Source of the DNA: CAZYBC01 sp964645645
GTDB taxonomy: Bacteria > Patescibacteriota > Microgenomatia > UBA1400 > PJMF01
Reading direction: 5' to 3'
DNA: 64,000 nt
NCBI GenBank assembly: GCA_964645645.1
Contig: CAZYBC010000001.1
Span: forward strand, 1 to 64,000
Shown here in pieces: positions 53,563 through 61,868 of the stretch; position 1 is the stretch's first letter; the number at the start of each line of letters is the position of its first letter. The notes below the pieces were generated by a model. It worked only from the letters and a program-made list of their open reading frames with translations. It made no database searches and had not been told where the DNA came from. The translations under genes and the position numbers were made by a program.

Positions 53563-53748
53563 ATGAAAACTATAGAAGATGGCAAAAATGCTTATATTCA
53601 TCAATCTGATGGATTACTAGAATGGGTTAAACAACAAGCTAAACAAAGAAGGCAAGCTAGACAAGAACGAAAAAAAAGACAAGCCGAAAGAGATGAAGCG
53701 AACCAAACTAAAGAAAGAGCAAAAGCTCAACATCATAAAATAGATTAA
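53563..53748 (+). CDS. Small basic peptide (61 aa) at the end of the cluster
   Basis: A 61-aa product with a short N-terminal segment (IHQSDGLLEWVKQQ) and a Lys/Arg/Glu/Gln-rich helix. It has a clear ribosome site (AAGGAAAAATAA) and ends in front of a strong terminator, so it belongs to the operon. It contains no Cys, Ser/Thr-rich core or GG leader site, which makes a RiPP precursor less likely, but the position after a radical SAM gene makes it a candidate substrate or accessory chaperone. Confidence 0.55.
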   Translation: MKTIEDGKNAYIHQSDGLLEWVKQQAKQRRQARQERKKRQAERDEANQTKERAKAQHHKID

Positions 53749-53795
53749 GAATTTTTCAAAGTATCTATACTTAGATGCTGATCTCTCTAGCTATC

Positions 53796-53824
53796 AAAAG
53801 CGCCAATACATTTGGCGCTTTTTT
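53796..53824 (+). terminator. Terminator of the 50.3-53.7 kb operon
   Basis: AAAAGCGCCAA (53796-53806), loop TACAT, TTGGCGCTTTT plus further T: a strong stem with a U-run. Confidence 0.93.
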
Positions 53825-53828
53825 GTGC

Positions 53829-53963
53829 TATAATATTTAGTCTCGGCCACATTCCACGTATTGAGAGAAAAGGTATCAAATTTCAAGTTTCCTCTTAATC
53901 TTATTTATCAAAGCTTTGCTTTGAAATTATTGTTATTGGTTAACCCCAAACAAGGAGGTCAAA
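53829..53963 (+). promoter_or_regulatory. Promoter and 130-nt leader of the MFS gene
   Basis: TATAAT (53829-53834) lies far from the ATG, leaving an approximately 125-nt leader. It contains a hairpin TCAAAGC-TTT-GCTTTGA (53909-53925) and a consensus AAGGAGG ribosome site. Most genes here have no or short leaders, so this one may be regulated after initiation. Confidence 0.4.
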
Positions 53964-55250
53964 ATGCTATTTAATCTAAGCACAACCTACCGGTCTAAGA
54001 GTAACTTTTATGAACACAATCTAAAATATATTAAGTGGTTGGAGTTAGCTGGTTCATTGATGTTTTTAATCCCAGTTTGGGTAAATTTTGAATTGCGTTA
54101 TCTCAATTTAGCTCAATTAGCTATCATTGAAGCGGCAATTTCATTTACTCAATTAATTTTAGAATTACCTACTGGCGCTTTAGCGGATTTATTAGGTAGA
54201 AAAAAAACTATTACTTTTGGCTATTTATTGCATGCCACTGGTTTTTTATTTTTCTGGTCTGCCAAAACTTTTAATGGTTTTTTATTTAGTTCACTGTTTT
54301 TTGGCTTTGGTGAAGCATTAATTAGTGGCGCTAAAGAAGCTTTAGTATTTGATACATTAAAACAAGCTCATCAAGAAAAAACTTTTACCAAATTAATGAA
54401 CTTTTTACAAAAGCGGTTTTATTGGGGAATGGCAATTGCTACTTTAATTGGTGGATTAACTTATCAAATTAATATTCATTTGCCACTTTTCTTAAATATT
54501 TTAGCAATTTTAACTTGCGCCTATTTTGCTTCTCAATTACGTGAACCAATTTTGGATAGTGAAAAATTTACTTTAGCTATTTATCTTAAACAAACTAAGC
54601 AAGGTTTTAGTGAATTATTTAAAACACCTAAATCTCGTCGCATTTCTTTTTACTACATTTTATTAGCCGCAGTGAGTTGGCCAATGGTAATTAGTTTAAA
54701 AAATATTGCCATGAGTAAAGTGGGTTTAACGGAATTACAAATTGGTTTAATTTTACCAGTGATGAATTTATTAAATGTTTACTTTTTTCATTTTATGTTA
54801 AAAAAGCAAGCCTTTAAAAATTTGCCTGCAACTTTTATTGCTTTAGCTTTGGTAGCTGGTCTAAGTTGGTTGGGGTTAGCAGCTAACTTTTCTATTTTCA
54901 TGGTTTTAATCGTAGCCTTTACCTTGTCATTTATTTCTAGTTGCCGCTGGAATGTTATTGGGGAATTAACTAATAGTTGTTATTCTAGTAAAAATCGAGC
55001 CACTGCTATTTCTACTTTAAGCATGATTATTGGCTTAAGTTATGGCAGCGTGATGATTTTATTTAGTATTTTCAGTAATTCAACAATTAATCCTGTGATT
55101 TTAATTGCTTTATTTATGGCCGGTTTAGCTGGCATAGTTTTACTACCTTTAGCAATTAATTTAAGCAATAACTTAGCTAACAAAAAAATCAATTTTGAAC
55201 CTCAAATAGAAAATCCTTTAGAAAAAAGTATTAGCCTTACTGCAAAATAA
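53964..55250 (+). CDS. Major facilitator superfamily transporter
   Basis: A 428-aa MFS protein with about twelve membrane helices. The motif after helix 2 is GALADLLGRKKTITFGYLLH, in the correct form of the MFS G-x-L-a-D-r-x-G-r-k-x signature. Substrate unknown; a drug-efflux or sugar role is possible. The last five residues and the stop codon are encoded by the left arm of the dispersed repeat that begins at 55232. Strong ribosome site. Confidence 0.88.
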   Translation: MLFNLSTTYRSKSNFYEHNLKYIKWLELAGSLMFLIPVWVNFELRYLNLAQLAIIEAAISFTQLILELPTGALADLLGRKKTITFGYLLHATGFLFFWSAKTFNGFLFSSLFFGFGEALISGAKEALVFDTLKQAHQEKTFTKLMNFLQKRFYWGMAIATLIGGLTYQINIHLPLFLNILAILTCAYFASQLREPILDSEKFTLAIYLKQTKQGFSELFKTPKSRRISFYYILLAAVSWPMVISLKNIAMSKVGLTELQIGLILPVMNLLNVYFFHFMLKKQAFKNLPATFIALALVAGLSWLGLAANFSIFMVLIVAFTLSFISSCRWNVIGELTNSCYSSKNRATAISTLSMIIGLSYGSVMILFSIFSNSTINPVILIALFMAGLAGIVLLPLAINLSNNLANKKINFEPQIENPLEKSISLTAK

Positions 55251-55453
55251 AATTTCGTAGCGAAGAATTGATATTTAAGAGCGAAAAGGTTTGTTTTCGA
55301 ACGAAGTAGTAGCTGTGCTACTTCGAGCGAGAAAACAACCTTTACAGCCTTAAATAGCAATTCTGTAGCCGAAAGGCTTATTTTACAGTAAGGCTATTTA
55401 ACAACAAGGCCTTAATAGCCTTGCTACAAAATTTTATTTCTCAGTAAGTCTAA
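55232..55453. repeat. Dispersed palindromic repeat, copy 4 (long, nested)
   Basis: Outer arms TAGCCTTACTGCAAAATAA (55232-55250) and its near-perfect complement (55378-55396) enclose further pairing (GAATTGATATTTAAG with CTTAAATAGCAATTC; AAAGGTTTGTTTTCG with CGAGAAAACAACCTTT; GAAGTAG with CTACTTC). The full ~165-bp sequence folds into one long hairpin. A partial copy of the other end (TCAGTAAGTCTA, to 55453) follows. The left arm supplies the stop of the MFS gene. Confidence 0.8.
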
Positions 55454-55502
55454 CATTTCTGTTATGATAATTAAGAATCAAAAATAGAGAAAGAAAGGAC
55501 AG

Positions 55503-55736
55503 ATGAAAAAAATCGTCACCAGTCAATTTGTTGTTTTATTAATTGGCACCATTTTTGCTTGGTCTAATTTTGGCTATGAACTTTATAGCTATTTAAATAA
55601 CAAGCCATGCGAATTAGGTTGTTCTGCTTCTCCTGCCGTGGTTAATCCTTTTTATACCCCTTGTTTTTATGGCGCTTTATTCTTTCTTACTGCCTTTGTG
55701 CATAGTGTGTTGTTATTAAAAAAAGTTAAAAAATAA
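55503..55736 (+). CDS. Small two-helix membrane protein with four cysteines
   Basis: A 77-aa protein with membrane segments at about 6-24 and 52-73 and an outside loop containing CELGCSASPAVVNPFYTPC, so three cysteines between the helices. No family assigned; a redox or metal-binding role is possible. Good ribosome site (GAAAGGACAG). Lies 20 bp upstream of mnmA. Confidence 0.6.
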   Translation: MKKIVTSQFVVLLIGTIFAWSNFGYELYSYLNNKPCELGCSASPAVVNPFYTPCFYGALFFLTAFVHSVLLLKKVKK

Positions 55737-55756
55737 CTTTACTACCTAAAAATTAT

Positions 55757-56794
55757 ATGGCGAAAAAAAAAGTTTTATTAGGTATGAGTGGCGGAGTTGA
55801 TAGCTCTGTAACAGCGGCCATTTTATTAAAACAAGGCTTTGAAGTTATTGGCGCAACTTTTCAGCTACAAGAAAAACAGACCAGTACTAATGATGCTGCT
55901 AAAGTGGCTGAACAATTAGGAATTGAGCATCTTTTTTTAGATTTAAAAAATCAATTTAAAGATCGCGTTATTGATTATTTTATTAATAGTTATCTTCATG
56001 GTGAAACACCAAATCCTTGCACCACTTGTAATCGCTTCATTAAATTTGACGCTTTGTTGAATAAAGCTTTAGCCATGGGGATTGATTACATTGCCACTGG
56101 TCATTATGCCAGAGTGGAATTTGATGAAAACAAACAAAGATACTTACTAAAAAAATCTTTGGCTGGGGGCAAAGATCAATCTTATGTTTTATATGCTTTA
56201 ACACAAGCTCAATTAGCCAGAGTAATTTTTCCTTTAGGTAATTTTACCAAACCAGCCATTCGTGCTAAAGCTAAAGAGTTAGGCCTTAGTGTAGCTGATA
56301 AACCAGATAGTCAAGAAATTTGTTTTATTCCTGATAATAATTATCGCCACTTTATTCAAAGCCAAAATACAAGCAAAATTAAACCAGGCAATTTTGTTGA
56401 TCAAAACGGCAAAATTTTAGGTCAACATACTGGCATTACTAATTACACCATTGGTCAAAGAACTGGTTTAGGGATTGCTTTAGGTTATCCAATTTACGTT
56501 ACTAAAATTGATCCAGTCAAAAATGAAGTAGTGCTCGGCACTAATCAACAGCTCTTTACTACCACTCTTTATGCTAAAGATTTAAATTTTATTGCTATTA
56601 AAAAATTAGAAGAACCTTTAAAAATTAAAGCCAAAATCCGTTCTAGCGCTTTAGCAGAATCAGCCACTATTTACCCAGCTGACAATGAGCAAATTAAATT
56701 AGTTTTTGATCAAGCTCAACGCGCCATTACTCCTGGGCAAGCTGTGGTTTTTTATGATGACGATGTGGTAATTGGCGGTGGAAAAATAATCTAA
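55757..56794 (+). CDS. mnmA: tRNA 2-thiouridylase MnmA
   Basis: A 345-aa enzyme that 2-thiolates U34 of Lys, Glu and Gln tRNAs. PP-loop MSGGVDSSV, first catalytic Cys in NPCTTCNRFIKFD, ATGHYAR, GKDQSYVLY, second catalytic Cys in DSQEICF, and the C-terminal TGQR-type YTIGQRTGLGI and ITPGQAVVFY. Length is normal. It ends 18 bp before the DUF4173 gene, which has its own -10 box. Confidence 0.96.
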   Translation: MAKKKVLLGMSGGVDSSVTAAILLKQGFEVIGATFQLQEKQTSTNDAAKVAEQLGIEHLFLDLKNQFKDRVIDYFINSYLHGETPNPCTTCNRFIKFDALLNKALAMGIDYIATGHYARVEFDENKQRYLLKKSLAGGKDQSYVLYALTQAQLARVIFPLGNFTKPAIRAKAKELGLSVADKPDSQEICFIPDNNYRHFIQSQNTSKIKPGNFVDQNGKILGQHTGITNYTIGQRTGLGIALGYPIYVTKIDPVKNEVVLGTNQQLFTTTLYAKDLNFIAIKKLEEPLKIKAKIRSSALAESATIYPADNEQIKLVFDQAQRAITPGQAVVFYDDDVVIGGGKII

Positions 56795-56798
56795 ATGT

Positions 56799-56804
56799 TA
56801 TAAT
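56799..56804 (+). promoter_or_regulatory. -10 box of the DUF4173 gene (near-leaderless)
   Basis: TATAAT ends 8 nt before the ATG at 56813; no ribosome site. Confidence 0.5.
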
Positions 56805-56812
56805 GAACATCT

Positions 56813-58522
56813 ATGCTAAAAAAAATCTTAGCTCTTTTAATTGCTTTAACTAGCTTCAATTTATTCTTTTACAAAAACAATCAAAATTACTTAGGCACTA
56901 TCGCTTTTGTAATTCTAGTTTTAACCACTCAAGCTTTTTTATGGATCGCTTTTTATCAAAAAGATAAAAAAGAAATTAAACATAAGTTTGCTTTAGTAAC
57001 GAGTGGTTTAACAATCGTTACTAGTATTTTTTCCTTGTTTAGAGCTAGTGAAGTAGATCAATTTTTACTTAGTAGTCTTACTTTAGTTTTAACTTTAATT
57101 AGTACTTATTTATTAACAATCTCTTATTCAATTTTTGGGGCAATTAGTGAACTTTTTTATGTGCCTAAACAACTAGTGGCAAACTGGTTAGATAATTTTT
57201 TTACCATGATTCCTAGTTTACCTAGACAAACTAAAAAGCTATTCAGTTTAAATAAAGTTTTACCTCAACAAAAATCTCCTTCTAAAAATACAGTTTTTTC
57301 TTTAATTAGGGGAGCTGTCATTACCCTGCCTATCATCTTAGTCATTACCTATTTGTTAGCTCAGGCTGATCCGGTTTTTTCAAAATTAGTTAATGAAATT
57401 TTAAATATTAAAATTAATTTACCTGACTTTTTATCCAATATTCCAGAAAGATTTATTCATTCTTTAATTTTACTTTTGTTATTAATTCCAATTGCCATGC
57501 TGAAAATTGAACAGCCTTTTATTTCACCGCTTAAACATGAAAAATTTGCTAAATATAAAAATGAGCTTTCCGTTTTAGTATTAAGTTTAGTGGCAGTTTT
57601 AGCTGTCTTTTTAGCTATTCAATTCCGTTATTTATTTGCCAATGTAGCAGAAACTCAATTACACCAATTTGGCATTAATACTTATTCAGAATATGTTCGT
57701 AAAGGTTTTGTGGAAATGCTGATAGTTTCAGTAATTGTCTATTTAGTATCTGCAAGTAGTTTTGTGGTTTATCGTTCTTTAAATCAAAGTAAAAATTGGT
57801 TAAGAAGATTTAACTTTTTATTATTAGCAGAAATGTTAATTTTTATTATTTCAATTTTCCGCCGGGTGCTGCTTTATCAAAATTATCATGGTTTAACTAG
57901 AGTTAGAATTTATGGTTCGATGTTTTTAATAATGCTAATTGGTCTAACTATTACCTTAGCTCTTAGACAAATCAAAAAACAATTTTCTAATTGGTATCTT
58001 TATGAAATAGGGATTGTGATTGGCACTATGTTGCTTAGTGTTTTCCTAAAAACAGATCGCTTAATTGCAACTACTTTTCCCCCACATGTAAATAATGAAA
58101 TCGATTATATTTATATTTCTCGCTTATCTGCGGATGGGGTTGATGGTTGGATTAAGGCTTACCAAGATGCCAAACAATCTATGGAAGAAATTCAGCAAGA
58201 TGGTGGAACACGACTTACTGTTTACACCTATCTTTCCATCAGCCAACTCAAAGAAAAATACACATTTTTAATCAAACATTATGGTTCTAAAGAAGATAAA
58301 GCCTTATTGAACTATTCGGTTGATGATAAATATAACTTTACTAAATTTAACTTTAGCGAGTGGCAGGCTTATCAACAATTAAAAAACAATCTTAGCTATA
58401 ATGAATTAATGGAAACTTACCAAAAGTTAGATGACATATATTATTCATTACCCAAAGAAGAAAGCAGTAAAAGTTTTGACCGATCTTTAAATTCACCATT
58501 AATGGAAGCAATAGAAAGATAA
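56813..58522 (+). CDS. DUF4173/DUF4153-type membrane protein
   Basis: A 569-aa protein with about eleven membrane helices in the first 430 residues and a soluble C-terminal tail of about 140 residues. The conserved YHGLTRVRIYGSMFLIMLIG and NQFRYLFAN-like segments (here IQFRYLFANVAE) identify the DUF4173 family. Function unknown. First gene of an operon continuing through two lipoprotein genes. Confidence 0.82.
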   Translation: MLKKILALLIALTSFNLFFYKNNQNYLGTIAFVILVLTTQAFLWIAFYQKDKKEIKHKFALVTSGLTIVTSIFSLFRASEVDQFLLSSLTLVLTLISTYLLTISYSIFGAISELFYVPKQLVANWLDNFFTMIPSLPRQTKKLFSLNKVLPQQKSPSKNTVFSLIRGAVITLPIILVITYLLAQADPVFSKLVNEILNIKINLPDFLSNIPERFIHSLILLLLLIPIAMLKIEQPFISPLKHEKFAKYKNELSVLVLSLVAVLAVFLAIQFRYLFANVAETQLHQFGINTYSEYVRKGFVEMLIVSVIVYLVSASSFVVYRSLNQSKNWLRRFNFLLLAEMLIFIISIFRRVLLYQNYHGLTRVRIYGSMFLIMLIGLTITLALRQIKKQFSNWYLYEIGIVIGTMLLSVFLKTDRLIATTFPPHVNNEIDYIYISRLSADGVDGWIKAYQDAKQSMEEIQQDGGTRLTVYTYLSISQLKEKYTFLIKHYGSKEDKALLNYSVDDKYNFTKFNFSEWQAYQQLKNNLSYNELMETYQKLDDIYYSLPKEESSKSFDRSLNSPLMEAIER

Positions 58523-58532
58523 GAAAGGACTA

Positions 58533-59123
58533 ATGAAAAAAATTATTTTATCTTTGGCATTATTAGCCACTGGGGCAGTATTATTAGCTGGTTGTGGTAA
58601 AGCTCAACCCACTCCTTCTGTCTCAACTGGGACCAAAGTAAAATTTGAAAAAGAAGTAGCTTTGAATGAAGAAGCTATGGTTGAATTTCAGATGATGGAA
58701 GGTAGCGAAAAAACTACTGGTAAAGCCACTTTTAAAGCCAAAGAATTTGGAGAAAAAGCTAAGATGGGTGAAACCCAACCAATTGCTGGTCAAACTTTTT
58801 ATTATTTAGTTTATGACTTTAAAGCTGATGCTACTAATTCCACAACTGCTACACCAAGCTTATTTTTAGACCCAGCTGCTCCTCAAGTAGTTATGTTAGA
58901 AGCTAACACTATGCCAGAATTAGGCGGCATGATTAGCGGTGCTTATAATTCTAATTTACAAGAAGAAATGGGCTTGCAAGCTTTTGAATTGGTAAAAATG
59001 AATCAAGCTGATTGGGTGAGCACAGTTGCCACTTGGTACACCACTAAAGTAGAAAAACCAGTAGTGGCTTTACAATACAACGATGCCAGTGGAAGCAAAA
59101 AATATATTAAAATTAATTACTAA
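58533..59123 (+). CDS. Predicted lipoprotein
   Basis: A 196-aa protein with a lipoprotein signal (LLATGAVLLAGCGKAQ, Cys21). The mature part is beta-rich (ALNEEAMVEFQ, TFYYLVYDFKADATNS), like DUF4352-type immunoglobulin-fold lipoproteins, but no firm family is claimed. Ribosome site AGAAAGGA. Operon with DUF4173, YibE/F and DUF4430. Confidence 0.7.
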   Translation: MKKIILSLALLATGAVLLAGCGKAQPTPSVSTGTKVKFEKEVALNEEAMVEFQMMEGSEKTTGKATFKAKEFGEKAKMGETQPIAGQTFYYLVYDFKADATNSTTATPSLFLDPAAPQVVMLEANTMPELGGMISGAYNSNLQEEMGLQAFELVKMNQADWVSTVATWYTTKVEKPVVALQYNDASGSKKYIKINY

Positions 59124-59134
59124 ATTAATTTAAG

Positions 59135-60268
59135 ATGCTAACTAAATTCTGGTCAAAATTAATCTTTATTGTTATTTTATTAAGTGGGCTTTTTTTAAAG
59201 CCCACTTTGGTTTTAGCTCAAGATTCCGAAATACCAGAAACCGAAACTTTACAAGGTAAAATTTTAAAAATCAGTGAAGAAGGTAAGGAAACTATTAATG
59301 ACCAGCTAGTAGATTACCAGATTTATGAAGTCTTAATTACTCAAGGTAGTTTAAAAGGCCAAACTATTCAGCTTAAACATTCAGCTGCTAGCAGTGGTTT
59401 AATGGCCACTAATTTTCAAACTTACCAAGCTAATGACAAAATTAGCATCCAACTTGCTTATGATTGGCAAGGTCAGCCAATTTATAATATTTTAGGTAAA
59501 ATAAAAATTTACGGTCTAATCAATTTAGCCATTTTATTTTTAATTGTGGTGTTATTAATTGGCAGATGGTGGGGGGCACTCGCCACGGCTGGATTGATTT
59601 TTTCTTTTGTGGTAATTTTTAAAGTGGTCATTCCTTTATTAATGAAAGGCGTTGATCCAATTTTAACTACTGTCATTGGTTCAATATTAATTATTCCTGC
59701 TACTTTTTATATCTCTCATGGTTTTAATGCTAAAACTCACACCAGCGTTATTAGCACCTTTATTAGTTTAATTATTACTAGCTTACTATCAATTTACTTT
59801 ATTAATCAAACTTATCTCACCGGCTATGCCAGCGAGGATGTTAATTTTTTGCAAGTAGAAATAGGTGACGTAATTAATATCAAAAACTTATTATTAGCGG
59901 GAATGATGATTAGTGCGCTAGGTATTTTGGATGATATTACCATTGGCCAAGCTTCTACGGTAGAACAACTAAAAAAAGCTAATCCAAAAATGAAAAAACT
60001 AGCGCTTTTTAAACAAGCCATGCATGTAGGCCAAGATCATATTTCTTCCATGGTCAACACACTTATCTTAGTTTACGCTGGAGCCAATCTTCCTTTGCTC
60101 TTATTATTTTCTGATAGCCAACGTCATTTTGGAGAAATCATTGAATTAGAAATGGTGGCTCAAGAAATCGTCAAAATGCTGGTGGGGAGTATTGGACTCG
60201 TTTTAGCTGCTCCGTTAGCTACCGGAATTGCTGTTATAATGTTCCAACCAAAAGAAGTGAAAAAATAA
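59135..60268 (+). CDS. YibE/F family membrane protein
   Basis: A 377-aa protein: a signal or anchor (about 5-28), an outside domain (about 30-120) with beta structure, then seven or so membrane helices. The YibE/F hallmark is AGMMISALGILDDITIGQASTVEQLKKANP in the middle of the membrane part, followed by HVGQDHISSMVNTLILVYAGANLPLLLLFS. Proposed transporters; substrate unknown. Followed 4 bp later by the DUF4430 gene. Confidence 0.9.
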   Translation: MLTKFWSKLIFIVILLSGLFLKPTLVLAQDSEIPETETLQGKILKISEEGKETINDQLVDYQIYEVLITQGSLKGQTIQLKHSAASSGLMATNFQTYQANDKISIQLAYDWQGQPIYNILGKIKIYGLINLAILFLIVVLLIGRWWGALATAGLIFSFVVIFKVVIPLLMKGVDPILTTVIGSILIIPATFYISHGFNAKTHTSVISTFISLIITSLLSIYFINQTYLTGYASEDVNFLQVEIGDVINIKNLLLAGMMISALGILDDITIGQASTVEQLKKANPKMKKLALFKQAMHVGQDHISSMVNTLILVYAGANLPLLLLFSDSQRHFGEIIELEMVAQEIVKMLVGSIGLVLAAPLATGIAVIMFQPKEVKK

Positions 60269-60272
60269 ACCT

Positions 60273-60665
60273 ATGTTAAAAAAATCTCTATTTTTAATTT
60301 TAGTTAGTGCTGTGTTTTTAACTGGCTGTACAGCCAAGCCTCAGCCAAACAATAATTTACCTTTACCAACTCCAACCGTTACCCAAGCTGAAGTCAGCCC
60401 CACTTACACTTTTGTTGCTGAAACAGACGGCCAAACTGCCGCTGACTTATTACAAGCTAACTTAACTTTAGAAACTAAAGATTACGGTGAAGCTGGCTTA
60501 TTTATCACTGCCATTAATGGCTTAGCTGGTGATAATCAAAACTACTGGGCTTTCTATCTTAATGATCAGTATGCCCAAACTGGAATTAGCCAAACTGTCC
60601 TTAAAAAAGGTGATAAAATTACCCTTGTCTATGAAAAGATTGTCTTCGATCAATTATCAGAATAG
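60273..60665 (+). CDS. DUF4430 (transcobalamin-like) lipoprotein
   Basis: A 130-aa lipoprotein (signal ending VFLTGCTAK, Cys19). The mature part has a beta-grasp DUF4430 domain with YWAFYLNDQYAQTG and VLKKGDKITLVYE. Relatives include the C-terminal part of transcobalamin and lipoproteins next to ECF transporter genes. It overlaps the next gene, an ECF-type membrane protein. Together they could bind and import a ligand such as a corrinoid. Confidence 0.8.
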   Translation: MLKKSLFLILVSAVFLTGCTAKPQPNNNLPLPTPTVTQAEVSPTYTFVAETDGQTAADLLQANLTLETKDYGEAGLFITAINGLAGDNQNYWAFYLNDQYAQTGISQTVLKKGDKITLVYEKIVFDQLSE

Positions 60666-61122
60666 CTTCGCTAATTTAGCAGTTTTTGTGTCTCGCTTAG
60701 GCTTATTACCAGCTAATATTAGTCCTTTGGGAAGTTTAGGTTTTTTCTCTAATAACCTAGTTTTATTTATCTTAAATATTATTATTTTTGATTGGCTAGT
60801 GGGTGGTTTTTATCCTAATTGTTGGGTCACCTACTTAGGCTTTTTGATGTATCCATTAATGAGTCATTTAGCCAAAAAAAATCTCAAAAAACAAATTGTT
60901 TTTTTGCCGCTCGCCTCTTTGTTGTTTTTCTTTGTTTCTAATTTGGGAGTTTGGTTCTATTGGTATCCTCACACTCTCACTGGCCTAATTCGCTGTTACC
61001 TATTAGCGCTCCCTTTTTATCAACGTACTTTAATGGGTGATCTAGTATTTGGCTATACCTACTTAGCACTAAAAGAAGGTTTAAAACGCTGGAATATTAA
61101 TCATCTATTAGCTCGTAATTAA
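60631..61122 (+). CDS. DUF6580-like ECF-type membrane protein
   Basis: A 163-aa protein with about five membrane helices and the start LGLLPANISPLGSLGFF, matching DUF6580/ECF substrate-binding (S-component-like) proteins. The start is uncertain: the ATG at 60631 (chosen) overlaps the DUF4430 gene by 35 bp, while the frame opens farther upstream. No ECF ATPase genes are in the window. Confidence 0.65.
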   Translation: MKRLSSINYQNSFANLAVFVSRLGLLPANISPLGSLGFFSNNLVLFILNIIIFDWLVGGFYPNCWVTYLGFLMYPLMSHLAKKNLKKQIVFLPLASLLFFFVSNLGVWFYWYPHTLTGLIRCYLLALPFYQRTLMGDLVFGYTYLALKEGLKRWNINHLLARN

Positions 61123-61124
61123 GC

Positions 61125-61868
61125 ATGGTCAGTCAAAAAAATTTTTACAATCTTTTTCATCACAAAAACAAAAAGTTTAATAAAGTTATCAAACGACCTA
61201 ATTTTACTTACTATTATCATTTAGAAATTTTGCACCATTGGTTTAAAAATTTTACAAATTTACGTGTTTTAGATGTAGGCTGTGGAGTTGCCCCAATCTC
61301 TTTATATTTAGCCAATCAGCAAGCTAAAGTCACCGCCATTGATATCTCTACCCGCGCCATTAAACTCGCCCAACAAGCTGCTAAAGATTTAGGTTTAAAA
61401 CTTACCCTCAAAGCCGAACAACTTCACACTGGCCAACAACAAAATGATTTATTAATTTGTTCGGAAGTGCTAGAACATATTGCTCACGAAAGTGATTTTC
61501 TCAAAAAATTAAATTCTCAACTCAAAAAAACTGGCCTATTATATTTATCTGTACCCAGCGATCAAAACTGTTTGTTTAAATTAGGATTACTTAATAAATT
61601 TGATCAACAAGTAGGACACTTACGCCGGTATAATACTGAGAATATTCAAAAACTTTTAACCAAACATGGGTTTAGAATTTTGACCTTAAAAAAAGCAGAA
61701 AGCCCCTTAAGAAATTTATTATTTATCAGCCCGCTAGGATTTTTAATCAAATTTATTCGCGGCCCGCTAATTAAAATTTTTCATTGGCTAGATGAATGTT
61801 TAATTCCACTGCTTGGTTATTGTAATATTATTGTCATAGCTAGAAAGAAAACATCATGCAACCCTTAG
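61125..61868 (+). CDS. Class I SAM-dependent methyltransferase
   Basis: A 247-aa methyltransferase with motif I LDVGCGVAPISLYLA, acidic motif II ITAIDIS (VTAIDIST), and post-I LLICSEVLEHI, as in UbiG/Methyltransf_11 types. The C-terminal region has a hydrophobic stretch (about 195-220). Substrate unknown. It begins 3 bp after the DUF6580 gene and overlaps the NUDIX gene by 13 bp. Confidence 0.83.
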   Translation: MVSQKNFYNLFHHKNKKFNKVIKRPNFTYYYHLEILHHWFKNFTNLRVLDVGCGVAPISLYLANQQAKVTAIDISTRAIKLAQQAAKDLGLKLTLKAEQLHTGQQQNDLLICSEVLEHIAHESDFLKKLNSQLKKTGLLYLSVPSDQNCLFKLGLLNKFDQQVGHLRRYNTENIQKLLTKHGFRILTLKKAESPLRNLLFISPLGFLIKFIRGPLIKIFHWLDECLIPLLGYCNIIVIARKKTSCNP

